Part shown: positions 10,880 through 20,900 of the stretch, in pieces
Layout of the letters: every line of letters starts with the position of its first letter
Position numbering within the stretch: position 1 is the first letter of the stretch
Position numbers and translations under genes: made by a program
From: Apoderus coryli
Taxonomy: Eukaryota > Arthropoda > Insecta > Coleoptera > Attelabidae
Assembly: GCA_911728435.2 (NCBI GenBank)
Contig: OU452204.1
Span: 7,254,001 to 7,318,000, forward strand
Direction of reading: 5' to 3'
DNA: 64,000 nt
The notes under the pieces: generated by a model
Told to the model about the DNA's origin: nothing
Databases searched by the model: none
What the model saw: the letters and a program-made list of their open reading frames with translations, nothing else

Positions 10880-13800
10880 CTATAAAAATAAATAAATGAT
10901 TTATTTTAAAAAGTTAAACTGTAAAATCAGTAAATGTATTACTTTCCCGACCCAGCGAAAGTATAAATAAAGACGGATATAACCATTGTGAAGTCCTCTG
11001 AGCCGATTAAGACCTATGCCAGATGGAAGTCTGGATGCATTCTTTCACGATAGCGCCTAATCTCCTCAACCAATTGAGCTAACTTTTGGTTTGGGGAATC
11101 GTAGGATGAACTCATTAGTTTTTGGTTAAAATCGCTTTAACCCTATGATAATGGTGCACAGAACCCCCAAATTCTTAAATAGCAGTAGGTGTCGAGTGTT
11201 ACTCGATTTGAAAGCATTGTTTATGCTCTTTACAGCAATAGCTTACTTTTGAAATTTACCTCCTCCATAGTTTTCGAGAAATTTGCGTTTAGAATTACAC
11301 CAGTTAGATAGTTGGTACTTATATCTCTTATAGTTATATAGTCAACTTAATTCCCATAAGTATCGGTGTCGTTAGTAGTAGAATGCACGCTTTTCGCTTG
11401 CGAAAGGTCCTGGGTTCAAATCCCAGTTCATGCAATTTTTTTATATTTCTAATAAGAATAAGATCTCACTTCCTTAAGACTAGATTTCGCCACGTTTCCA
11501 CTGATCTTCACTCTTATATTACTTCAGAGAAATGGCCTAAAAATAAAAAATCGTATAAAATACCCATTTAGGGTCTAGTCTTAACGATGAATGAAGTAAA
11601 CCGTGCAGTATGCCGGAGATACGGAGGCTGGGCTAAAGCTAACTGAGAGATAAATATTTTAATTTAAACTTCTGAACAAAGAAATTGAGGTCCAACTTGT
11701 GCTCTGATATAACGACTGCACTGTTTGCAACAGCAGGCCAAATTGGCTAAATTATCTTCTGCAGGGATGGTTTTGGGAAGACTATTGCGATTCATGATTA
11801 GTATCGACGTTTATAGGACACTCTGCCATGCAATCGAAACCGTTCCAACATTGGAACACATTTTTTTAAGTGTTCAGCGCTGAAACGTTTTAAATGGGTT
11901 TTAAAGAACGACTGGGAAGAAAGTTAGTGCGGTGTTCAGAGTATTTGTAAATTCAATGAAAAAACTTCAAATCAGAAAACATCTTCTTACTAATTTTTAG
12001 ACAAAGTTTGGACATTTCACTGCCAAAAATTATATTACCCGTCAAGTTGTTGACACTCCTCTAACCGAAACGGGAAATGAGCCATCACGCGTCTACACAT
12101 CTCGCTGGAAACAGCAGCGATTTTGGTACGGATGTTATGATGAGTTTTGGACGTTTTCATGCGGAAGCATGGTTTTGACAAGATGGCCACAAAACCACAC
12201 ACCTCAAACTAATCACTTGCGGTTGTCAATGAACTTTTCCCCGCAAAAGTGATCTCTCGCCAAGGCACCATCAACTGGCCACCGAAAAGCCCCGATCGTG
12301 CATATCTTGATTATTTCTTATGTATTCTTGAGCCAACAAACCACAACATCCGCACAGAGAAATGTGTAGACGCGTGGTGGCTAAGCATTTGGACACCACC
12401 AGTAGTATCGACTTTTCCAAAGCTTTTGAGAGGGTGGATTATCGTTGATTGATTCATAAGCTTTGGACTGGCTGGGTTGTCTTGACTGGACAGTTATTTA
12501 CGCGATAGATTCCATAGTGTTTGTGTGAATGAGTTCCACTCAATAATGATAAAGGTACCCCAAGGTTCACACTTGGGGCCACTTTTATTTAATTATTTAT
12601 AAATGATGTTTGCAGTTGTTTTGTTCACAGTGACTTTAAATAGTTTGAAGATGATCTAAAATTTTACCGTAAAATAACTAGTACAACCGATTACTTGCTG
12701 CAGGACGATGTGATTAGGATGGTGTGAGCGAAATGGTATAGTAATGAATGAGTCAAAATGTTTTTACATGAGTTTCCATCGAGCCTTGAACGAGTATGTG
12801 ATTTTTTATTCTTTTTTGACTCATTGGGCTATTGTTGGTCATCTTCGAGTCAAGATGGATGATTCATTAACCCGTGTTAACCACATAACTTATATTGCGG
12901 CAAAGGCTCTGAAATTGTTGTGATTTGTTAAACGTACCTCGTCTGACTTTAAAGATGTTAAGCCAATTAAACTTCTGTATAGTGCATTGGTTAGACCGCA
13001 CTTGGGATACGCCTCTGCAGTGTGGATTCCTTCATGCATGTCACATTGACAGCATAGAGAGGGCGCAACATTAAGCTCCGAGATTTGTTCATTTCAAATT
13101 GGGTCTTGTCCCGAGAAACTATATGTATGTTTATTCATTCTTGTGCGACGAGCTGCATATTATCAATCTGGCTGATCGTAGAAACAACAGGGATATCATG
13201 GTTTTCACGTTACACCTCGACAGGTCTGAGACACCGTTTATTTCATGAGCCATTCTCCCGGAAAAATTAAATATCTCATGGCTTCACTTCACGTGTTTTG
13301 CGATCGACTAATAGTTGCTGGAATGTCGATCCGCATCTTGATTTTTTTTCAGAATCTCGTGAGTTTGTCAATTAATTGTTTGCGAATATCTCGAGATCTT
13401 TTAAAGCCCATTTCCTCTATATGGCATTGGTTTTTTTAATGTTCTGATTATCATTCCTATTATTCAATCTTCAGTTAATTGTGTCCTCAAGCAATAATTT
13501 CTCAAAACATGAATTGTCGGTATCGAACAAAAATAAAAAACCTAAACTTTAGCCAACGTTTCGTCTAGTAAACAAAAACATCTTCAGGGCCTTGTACAGG
13601 GTTATTCACGATTTATGGCGCGGAATATTGTGGACAAACTACGTGACTTTCAAAAAGTTTCATTTGTTGGACGTGCGGGCATCTACTATGGCTACTTTTT
13701 TAAATTGGTTTATTATTATACAGGGTGTCCCAAATAGCCTAAAACTATCAAAGTTATGTTTTTTTTTAATGGAATGCCCTGTATATTATTGCACTTTTAG

Positions 13801-16800
13801 ATCCTCTGATCAAATTAAGTGTCTGTTTCATTAAGGTTTATAATACCTAAACCTTAAGGTTTTTTAAATAAATTGAATTTTCTCAAAATCTAGCCTCATT
13901 TTCAACTTTCAAATACTTAGGAACTATTAAAGTCATGTTGACGAAATGAACACTAAAGTGTAAAAATAGATCATATTTGATATTCCATTTGCAATAAACT
14001 TGCAATCTTATACAGGGTATCCAAAAATTAAAACTACTCAAATAAGAACTTTAAGTTGCTATAACTTCATTAATGTAAATGGAACGTCATATTTCTGAAC
14101 TTACCTAGCAATGTACTTCCTAATTACCTGTCGAATGGTATTAGGGTGTACTATAGCTAAGTCTGCGCGTTTTGGAAGAAAACTCCAAATAGTTGTTTTG
14201 TACACCATTTGGTGTTTTTTAAATAAACGTTTTAATATATCTTAGTAGGCTATGGAATCAGAAATGTCAAACGATCTACAATTATTATAAAAGTCATTAT
14301 GAATTATTTTTAATTATGCATAAACAGCATTAATGGAAATAAAATAGCACTGATAAATCTCTACCAAAATATTCATAACATGTGTTCGAAATGTTGACCG
14401 TCCATTTCCAGACACTTCGATATTCTTTTTTGAAAACTACGGCTAACTCTGGTCAACATTTGTGGGGTAACAGTTTGAAATGCATCTCTTATGCGTATTT
14501 TCATATCGTGTGGTGTTGTTGGAGGCGTCTTGTAGACAATTCCTTTCACGTATCCCCATAAAAAGAAATCCGGAGGAGTTAAATCGGGAGATCTGGGAGG
14601 CCAATTTTTAAATCCATTTCTTCCAATCCACCTGTTTTGAAAATTGGTATCCAAAAATTGCCGAACCTCGTGATGATAATGAGGCGGAGCTCCATCTAAT
14701 TGAAACCACATGGTTTTTCTCCTGTTTAAAGGAATTTCTTCTAATAATACAGGAAGTTGGTGTAGAAGAAAATCGAGAAACATCATACCATTTAAAGATC
14801 CCACAAAAAAATAGGGTCCTATTAAATATGGGCCGAATGTTCTACCCCACACATTAATGGACCACCTGTTTTGATTGCTGATGATTCTGTATTCATGGGG
14901 ATTCGAGTCAGAATAATAATGGTAGTTGTGTCTGTTCACGAGGCCATTGTTGTGAAATGTACATTCGTCACTAAATAACACATTATCAAAAAATGTTTCA
15001 TTTGCTGCCACTTTATCTAACACCCACATGCAAAATTCAATTCTATTGTCAAAATCATTTCCATAAAGCTCTTGACAAAGCTGAATTTTATAAGCATGAA
15101 ATCTATGTTTTTTAAGCACTTCGGATATGTGATTTTGACTAATATTAGGATTTTCGATAACTGAACCAACTATAGCAAAAATAGTTTCTTCATTTTCGGT
15201 GACAGGTTTTCTTTTCACGTATTTCTTGTAGCTAACACTTCCAGTTTCCTTAAACTGATTTAATAGTCTGTCAAAAGCAGCTGGTCTTGGATGATTTCGT
15301 ATGGGAAACCTTTCAGCATAAACTCGAGAAGCCAATAAAGAATTTTGATGACATTCTCCAAGGATCAATATCATATCAATACGTTCTTCTTTTGAATAAA
15401 TAATCTTCATTTTAACAAAACAACACCAAAACTAACAATTTTACATCAATAATAACACTAGTAAAGCATGAACAGTAAATTAAATTGACAGATAAAATAA
15501 TTTATTTGACATTTCTGATTCCATAGGCGACTAGATACATTAAAACATTTATTTAAAAACACCAAATGGTGTACAAATCAATTATTTGGCTTTTTCTGCC
15601 AAAACCCACAGACTTAGCTATAGTACACCCTAATACCATTCGACAGGTAATTAGTAAGTACATTGCTAGGTAAGTTCAGAAATATGACGTTCCATTTACA
15701 TTAATGAAGTTATAGCAACTTAAAGTTCTTATTTGAGTAGTTTTAATGTTTGGACACCCTGTATAAGATTGCAAGTTTATTGCAAATTGAATATCAAACA
15801 TGATCTATTTTTACACTTCAGTGTTCATTTCGTCAACATGACTTTAATAGTTCCTAAGTATTTGAAAGATGAAAATGAGGCTAGATTTTGAGAAAATTCA
15901 ATTTATTTAAAAAACCTTAAGGTTTAGGTATTATAAACCTTAATGAAACAGACACTTAATTTGATCAGAGGATCTAAAAGTGCAATAATATACAGGGCAT
16001 TCCATTTAAAAAATCATGACTTTGATACTTTTAGGTTATTTGGGGTATAATACTAAACCAATTTTAAAAAGTAGCCATAGTAGATGCCCACATGTTCAAC
16101 AAATGAAACTTTTTAAAAGTCACGTAGTTTGTCCACAATATTCCGCGCCATAAATCGTGAATAACCCTGTATATATAATAAGAACGACTAGACAAGGCCC
16201 TGATGCTGTTTATGTTTAATAGACGAAACGTTGGCCAAAGTTTACGTTTTTTATTTTTGTCCGATACCGGCAATTCATATTTTGAGAAATTCCTATTAGT
16301 TTTAATACTTTGTCTCGTCTGGTTATATCCATATGTAAATAAATTTAGTATTATATTGTGTTCTAGTTTTATATATTTGATGTAATGGACACATATAGGT
16401 ATCTGTAAATATAATCTTTGGCAATTAAGTTTCCAAACCTTTCAGTTGTAATTTTTTTTATTGAATTTACCCTTTCTGGACACACGTTCTTAAAGGTTTA
16501 AGACAATATAGCAGGAGATAATTAAAACTCCCGTGAGGATGCTAAGATTTAAAAAAGTGTTTCGGTGAAGTGGTAAAACGTTGTCTTCCAACTACTTGTT
16601 GGTAAACTTATTTGCAGTGAATTTTATGTTTTGCAATTTTGAATTTTGCGATATTAAGTATTATTTACATCATTAATTCTAAAATTAAATTATAAAGTAT
16701 TGTGTAAACGAAAATTGTACTAAATAGTTGGAATGAAGGAAGGGAAATATTGTTCTTGAGTTGGAAGAGGGTTACTAAATTAAACGTTACGTTTGGTGGA

Positions 16801-18885
16801 CCGAAGAAGTATTACTTACCTGTACAATTTTTAGGATATGTTGACATTTCTCCCTGACGTTGGCAAATGGACAACAAATTGATAGCCGCAATATAATTGG
16901 TAAATGTAATGCAACCAAATCCAAATGTTCTTTTGGTATATCATCGTTATTATGGTGCATACCGTTATTACACGAACTACAATGCATAGATTCTGTTTGA
17001 ATATTACCATAACTTTGGTGACTAGCTGTTGTACTGCTGGCGCTCATAGTTTCCAACCAACCTTCCACAGTTCGTGATATAACATCGAGGGCCACCTACG
17101 AATAGACAAATTTATCAAAGTGTTATATCGTTTTCGTCTTGTAACTAATAGTAGGACCATAGGTTGGTTGAAATTATTATAATTAACGACAAAAATATTG
17201 ATTTATTGTACGGCTTCTGGTATGTACGTACAATATACCACATCGTACCTACATCGTCAAATTACCGAAACCCATTACTCACTGATATCAAAGTTAGCTA
17301 AACTGATTTTCGTAAGTTAGAAACGCTGTCACACTGACACTGTTTCGTCCTCACATGCTCTACACAGCCTAGATCTAGTTGACATAATAAAACTTCCAGG
17401 GCTCTGGATTAGAGTTGTTTTATAACTCCGTAACTCGCTCCGTAATGAGCTTCATCGGCAAAGACTTTGCGATCAAATTCAATGTCCATTAAAACTGAAT
17501 CAAGCCCACACAGATGATAATTTAGTCTCAACTCATGGGTAAAACACTCTTTCAAGATGAACTGGTTTCTCTAGCGCTTTATACCCACCAAAGATCTAAA
17601 TATCATCTACAAAATGACAATGAGCCTAGATCAAAAAGATGAACAAAATCGAGTTTATTTACCAAATTATTTAAAGCCCAAGCGATAATGTAGCGGGTTG
17701 TCTGCACCATTCGCCGATAGAACTTTATTTTGACCGAAAATTGGAGATTGGAAACTACATGTATCTTAATATTTCAAAAGCGTGTTCCTAAAGTCGAAAT
17801 AAGATGAATAGTGTCTCCATTATTAAAGACTAACTACTTTTTCCACTATTCCACTAGAGACTTTTCAAACAAATTGTATGCCACTGAGTCCTAGTCTATA
17901 AAACACATTTCTTTTTCCTCATCTGCGAAGTTGAAGTTAATAACCTCACAGTAGCTGTACACTAGTAAGCTCTGGAATATTCACAATTCTACCTATTTTA
18001 GAGAACAATCTGATATTTTAATTAATCCTGTCATCGTAAAGATGACTGAAGTTTTATGAGTTCAACGACATTGCTCTGTTTTCGAAACCATCACAGTATA
18101 TTTCCATGTTTTAGAAACGAAACCGCAATAATATGGATTTTCTTTATTTTAGAAACAAAGCAAAAACAAATATTTAAAAAAATTATGTAAATATTCAGTT
18201 GACTAAACTAAAGCATTGAGAATCAGGCAAAACATTCGACATGTAATGAAAGCGCTTATTGGGAAGTCGTTTAGTATTATCTGCATCTGGTCTTTCACAA
18301 ATTCAATGCAGCATTATCCCTATGTCATTAAAAATAAGAAAAGAAGACTCAAAATATAGGTTGAAACAGTTTTAGAATGCAACTACCTTTATTGGGACAC
18401 ACGTGTACAGGAAACTTCATTCCTGCTCTGCATCTTAATACGCTATGCAAAATTTTAATGTCATGTCGACCCTTTTGTGGCCAAAACCACGTCCCACGGT
18501 GATGAAATATTATAAATGTATAAAATTTCACGACACATAGGCTCCATTGGTAGGCAGGCTACCCGAAGCTTTAGGTTATCCAGCCCAATTCAATGAAAAA
18601 TGCGGATATAACACCAACCTATAGAATGGGAGTTGTCCTCTAATAATAATAACTAATAATTGAAAACAAAGTCCAGTACAATTAAACAGTACAATTAAAC
18701 AAAAACACACGCAAATCAGTTATCCGACTTACCTCACGCATTTCGTTGTCTTTGGAGCAAATTGAGGTACAAAACTTGGAAATGACATCCAAGTCAAACA
18801 TAAAACTATCAAAACCATCATCAATGGGCGGCTGTCGTACATCGTTATTATTATTCGATTTATTGGTTGGATTATTGAATTCGGT
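10814..18885 (-). CDS. Unidentified multi-exon gene (three exons seen, partial)
   Basis: Three minus-strand exons, 18885-18733, 17095-16820 and 10879-10814, each have proper AG acceptors and GTAAGT/GTGAGT donors, and all are phase 0, so they join in frame to 51+92+22 residues. The peptide has an Asn-rich start, a D/F-rich helix (FDSFMFDLDVISKF), then VALDVISRTVEGWLETM, a low-complexity Ser/Thr/His/Cys linker, then LDLVALHLPIILRLS and CPFANVREKCQHILKIVQ, and finally GLPVPFAVISGPSSF. The amphipathic helices suggest an ARM/HEAT-like scaffold protein, but I cannot name the family. More exons must lie on one or both sides. The 10.8 kb exon might belong to a separate gene. Confidence 0.6.
10965..11442 (-). 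repeat. Dispersed repeat with tRNA-like terminus, copy B
   Basis: The reverse complement matches copy A and copy C over the body (11010-11290), including TCGACACCTACTGCTATTTA inverted, GGGTTAAAGCGATTTTAACC, and a terminal part with AGTTAGCTCAATTGG, GGCGCTATCGTGAAAGAAT, CAGACTTCCATCTGG and TTATATCCGTCTTTATTTAT. A tRNA-like module (11363-11434) plus oligo-T closes the other end. This is the most complete copy in the window, about 480 bp. Confidence 0.62.
11363..11434 (+). pseudogene. tRNA-like module of repeat copy B
   Basis: A tRNA-sized segment with an A-box-like TTAGTAGTAGAATGC, a short hairpin TTTCGC-TT-GCGAAA at the anticodon position, and a good T-arm with B-box (CTGGGTTCAAATCCCAG), followed by GCAATTTTTTT. 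The 5' and 3' acceptor strands do not pair, and the anticodon arm is abnormal, so it is not a usable tRNA. It could recruit pol III through its internal boxes. Confidence 0.5.
11443..11990. other. Non-coding, nothing recognised
   Basis: No supported feature. It leads into the degenerate transposase remnant near 12.0 kb and may hold its unrecognisable 5' part. Confidence 0.3.
12000..12345 (+). pseudogene. Mariner (DD41D type) transposase remnant
   Basis: On the plus strand, after frame correction, a GATTHTSNYSLAVVNELF-like block (second catalytic region), then KVISRQGTINWPPKSPD and YLDYFL are readable. The distance from the second aspartate to the third (in LDYF) is again 41 residues. It is related to, but distinct from, the 1-1040/35161 and 57873 families. 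Stops and shifts elsewhere make it dead. Confidence 0.6.
12380..13480 (+). mobile_element. Decayed LINE reverse transcriptase
   Basis: Pieces of RT in broken frames on the plus strand: DFSKAFERVDYR near 12405-12445 (palm motif A region), GTPRFTLGATFI..LFINDV near 12555-12605, FEDDLKFYRKI near 12645-12675 (degenerate ADD box), then VKPIKLLYSALVRPHLGYAS near 12960-13015 of the thumb/connection region, and tail sequence to about 13480. The order is that of a non-LTR ORF2. Inactive. Confidence 0.65.
13496..13594 (+). repeat. Left arm of a palindrome with ribozyme-core-like motif C
   Basis: This arm (GCCAACGTTTCGTCTAGTA, then CATCTTCAGGGCCTTG) is the inverse of 16189-16305. The DD41D transposon sits between the arms, so it inserted near the centre of an older palindrome. 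On the minus strand the arm reads CTGAAGA...GACGAAACGTTGGC, that is CUGANGA plus GAAAC boxes separated by a potential short stem. Confidence 0.5.
13597..14271 (+). repeat. Left long terminal inverted arm of the DD41D transposon
   Basis: About 675 bp, pairing with 15505-16169. Landmarks in order: CAGGGTTATTCACGA end, GTAGCCAT-region, a CAGGGTGTCCCAAATAGCC word, a second TACAGGGTATCC word, the AACACCAAATGGTG word near 14200, and GAATCAGAAATGTCAAA at the inner edge. No ORF of its own is supported. Confidence 0.85.
14373..15410 (-). CDS. Tc1/mariner transposase, DD41D (rosa-like), intact
   Basis: The 345-residue protein catalyses cut-and-paste transposition in the nucleus by binding the inverted arms and cleaving at TA. 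Residues 1-60 form an N-terminal HTH domain (YSKEERIDMILILGE, DUF4817-like); residues 60-110 hold a second HTH and linker. The catalytic triad is visible: D148 in FSDECTF, D239 in MWFQLDGAPPHY and D281 in RSPDLTPPDFFLWG, with 41 residues between the last two. Length fits the rosa group (about 345-350 aa). The start at 15410 is the first ATG and matches family N-termini. No stop or frameshift is present, so it may be active. Single-exon, flanked only by its own arms. Confidence 0.92.
   Translation of the reverse strand: MKIIYSKEERIDMILILGECHQNSLLASRVYAERFPIRNHPRPAAFDRLLNQFKETGSVSYKKYVKRKPVTENEETIFAIVGSVIENPNISQNHISEVLKKHRFHAYKIQLCQELYGNDFDNRIEFCMWVLDKVAANETFFDNVLFSDECTFHNNGLVNRHNYHYYSDSNPHEYRIISNQNRWSINVWGRTFGPYLIGPYFFVGSLNGMMFLDFLLHQLPVLLEEIPLNRRKTMWFQLDGAPPHYHHEVRQFLDTNFQNRWIGRNGFKNWPPRSPDLTPPDFFLWGYVKGIVYKTPPTTPHDMKIRIRDAFQTVTPQMLTRVSRSFQKRISKCLEMDGQHFEHML
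15505..16169 (-). repeat. Right long terminal inverted arm of the DD41D transposon
   Basis: Reverse complement of 13597-14271 with few differences. The inner edge is TTTGACATTTCTGATTCC and the outer edge TCGTGAATAACCCTG next to TA. The transposase start codon lies about 95 bp inside this arm, so promoter elements are probably within or adjacent to it. Confidence 0.85.
16189..16310 (+). repeat. Right arm of the host palindrome with ribozyme-core-like motif D
   Basis: Inverse of 13496-13594: ACAAGGCCCTGATGCTG, then AATAGACGAAACGTTGGCC, then TTTTTTATTTTTGTCCGATACCGGC. It has the same CUGA.G / GAAAC box pair as the left arm but with an altered CUGAUGC box. Confidence 0.5.
16311..16819. other. 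Non-coding, nothing recognised
   Basis: AT-rich sequence downstream (in gene orientation) of the exon at 16820. A tRNA A-box-like word (GGTGAAGTGGTAAAACG) at about 16564-16580 recurs at 63178-63195 but has no partner B-box here. Confidence 0.35.
16820..17095 (-). CDS. Unidentified gene, exon (92 aa)
   Basis: Acceptor ATTCGTAG before 17095 and a consensus donor CAG|GTAAGT at 16819. The exon is 276 nt, phase 0 at both ends. It encodes VALDVISRTVEGWLETMSAS, a His/Asn/Cys/Ser-rich linker with CSSCNNGMHHNN, and an amphipathic helical region (DLVALHLPIILRLS, then CPFANVREKCQHILKIVQ). The helical end resembles ARM/HEAT-type helices. Family not recognised. Confidence 0.68.
17096..18732 (-). other. 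Probable intron of the unidentified gene
   Basis: Lies between two phase-0 exons on the minus strand with consensus GTAAGT donor (18732) and AG acceptor (17096-17097). No transposase or RT remnant that I can read. Contents otherwise unremarkable AT-rich DNA. Confidence 0.5.
18733..18885 (-). CDS. Unidentified gene, exon (51 aa; could start at ATG 18897)
   Basis: The donor GAG|GTAAGT at 18733/18732 is excellent. The 5' limit is ambiguous: either an acceptor TTTGTCCAG gives an exon from 18885 in phase 0, or the ATG at 18897 is the start codon, adding MFVQ. The peptide is TEFNNPTNKSNNNN followed by QPPIDDGFDSFMFDLDVISK and CTSICSKDNEMRE. The acidic/aromatic helix and polar N-terminus look like real protein. 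It joins in frame to the exon at 17095. Confidence 0.6.
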
Positions 18886-19384
18886 CTGGACAAACATTAT
18901 TTTCTAATTTATTTTTTATTTGTTTAATTTACTAGATATTATAAACTATTTTGATAAAAAATACTGATTCTTGATATTATTTGTAAAAATAAATTACTTA
19001 GGTCTAGTTATTTATTTTATTCTTTATTGTTAAATGAATATTAAGGTACTTTTTTGGTTTTATCCTTTTTAAATTAATTTTGATTTGTTTAACTTCTCTA
19101 ATACTTTTATAGGTAATTAAATTAATACTGTATTTTACAATTAATAATTTATATATTATTAATATAAGTAAAATTATTTTATCCCAATGATTTTCGTCTA
19201 GCGTTTAGCCCGAGCCGAATATTCTGAAACAAAAAACAAAATTGTTTAATTATTTAATGTACCTATTTGTTTTTATTAGACTAGAATGTATCGATATAAT
19301 CGATATAATATATAATTGGTAAAGATTTTGAAGGGGTAGTGGGTGTTTTTCTCCCAAATTTCTACGCCACTGGGAAAAGTACGG
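18886..19384. other. Very AT-rich non-coding stretch
   Basis: Long A/T runs and no supported feature. It lies just 5' of the last recognised exon of the unidentified gene, so it is intron or promoter-proximal sequence. Confidence 0.35.
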
Positions 19385-19720
19385 TATTAAGACCCATTTG
19401 AACCGCCAATGTTCTCTACACAAAAAAGGTACTCTTAGTCATACGCAGTTGAACAAAATCCAACCACAAGTACCAGAAAAATTGCTCACAACTTAAACCA
19501 ACATCATTCGACGGTTTAGAGAATTTTGAAAAGACAACTTTTGTATCCCTACCACATCCAAAGAGTACAAGCCTTATTACCAAGAGTTTCCGCTAACATT
19601 GGCTTTTTGTAGATGAATGCAAGACAAAATACCTCAAAATCCAGTTTGGAGCCGAAGTTCTGTTTACCGATGAAGCATCTTTCTCGAGAGATGATGAAAA
19701 ACTACATTCGGGCATTTTCA
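19385..19720 (+). pseudogene. Mariner/Tc1 transposase fragment
   Basis: Broken-frame remnants on the plus strand: a TSIRRFREF-like HTH end near 19495-19530, then KEYKPYYQEF, and a catalytic-region block reading GAEVLFTDEASFSRD across frames near 19645-19700, the first-aspartate motif of Tc1/mariner enzymes. Only the middle of the protein is traceable. Confidence 0.5.
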
Positions 19721-20374
19721 TATTTGTTAAAAGACTCCTCCACCTTCGGTGTCGGACTCTCTCCAAAATATGAAAATGCACTCATGCAGTTTTTAGACAA
19801 CACGCTGTCATGTAAAATTATCGGTAATTTTGATGCACTTGTGCAATTACTTCCGAAAACAGTGATTCAAACTCGATTTGACAGACTTATGTTGCCCACA
19901 CCAATGCATTGAAAAATTTGGGTTGTTATAAAAAAGATTGTCCGCACCAATAGATTTTTAAATATTTAAGATTTAATTTATTTGTTTATTTATTAATACA
20001 AAACAGTGGAACCTTAAAAATAATATGTTATTTTATGTTTTTTTACTGTTAGTAAAAAATATATTTGTATAAAAACTAAGAACGTGAATGAATCTGTCCT
20101 CGCTATCGAAAATGTTGTGTATAATATTAGAGAATAAGGCAAAATGTTTTTGGTTTACTACACAATAACAGAGAATATTGGCTTCACAATTATTTTTGAA
20201 CTATATACTTTATGATTAAATTATATTGAGACAAATATTAGCGACCCATCTAGATCACTTTTGGTATTATTGTTACTATTTGTTATCTTATATTTCTCGT
20301 TTTCTTTAGATTTACAATTTATATTATTTCGAATAGAAATGTATTTATTTATTTTAAATAGGTCTAAATCTTTT
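19721..20374. other. Non-coding, nothing recognised
   Basis: AT-rich, no supported feature on either strand. Confidence 0.35.
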
Positions 20375-20379
20375 TTAAA

Positions 20380-20900
20380 ATAAGAATATAATCACAAACC
20401 ACAATATAATATATAATAACCGCTTTATACCTAGCATGAGCCAAACTATCGGAGCTGGCACTTTCTCGGTAGGCGTGGTTTCAAAAAGCATTGAAACAGG
20501 CGCGCTAACTTGCTTACGCATCCGGTCTATTAAAACTGTGACACTGTAGCATCGAATATTAACTATAGACAAGAAGGTCCACTTGACGCTGAAAACGACA
20601 TCGACTCGTCGCAATCCCAGCTCCTTTCTGGTCCCGCTACTATATATACTATAAGATACTATACTATAAGCGCGGCGAATTGCTACATCAATGTACCCAT
20701 GTACATCAGACGTGCCGATACGAAGAGAACTAACTGTTCCTTATTTTAACTGTGACTGTAGTAGATGCGTCGCGTCGCTCGGTTGGTGGAACAGCTACTT
20801 TACTGACTGTTGCAAATCTAATTCTATCTACGGCTGAGGGAACACACTACCTGTTCCGCCGTCCCGTCATCGTCCAGACAAGTGGCATTCGGGCCTGATA
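20380..20900. other. GC-richer block, origin unclear
   Basis: This segment is clearly less AT-rich than its surroundings and contains CG-containing words (GACATCGACTCGTCGCAATC, GCGCGGCGAATTGC, GCCGTCCCGTCATCGTCC). Part of it (20585-20760) recurs at 47685-47870. It could be a promoter/5' region for the unidentified minus-strand gene, or simply a repeat. A 79-codon minus-strand ORF through it has no recognisable features. Confidence 0.35.
20585..20760 (+). repeat. Dispersed repeat with TATACTATAAGATACTATAC core, copy 1
   Basis: Collinear with 47685-47870: GCTGAAAACG.CATCGACTCG, CCCGCTACTAT, TATACTATAAGATACTATAC, GCGGCGAATTGC, CGATACGAAGAGAAC. Similarity is high with small indels. Family unknown. 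Confidence 0.55.

Larger units (their letters stand above)
13597..16169 (-). mobile_element. DD41D (rosa-like) transposon with long inverted arms and intact transposase
   Basis: Both ends begin CAGGGTTATTCACGATTTAT and are flanked by TA (13595-13596 and 16170-16171), the canonical mariner target duplication. The arms are long: about 13597-14271 and 15505-16169, nearly identical over the first 75 bases, with internal CAGGGTGTCC-like words. Between them lies one uninterrupted 345-codon transposase. Arm similarity plus an intact ORF suggest recent mobility. Deletion derivatives of the same or a sister family are at 23082-24560 and 27300-27600. Confidence 0.9.

Noticed and set aside
11363..11434. 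Functional tRNA gene
   Set aside because: Acceptor strands do not pair and the anticodon arm is abnormal although the T-arm is good; called a tRNA-like module instead.
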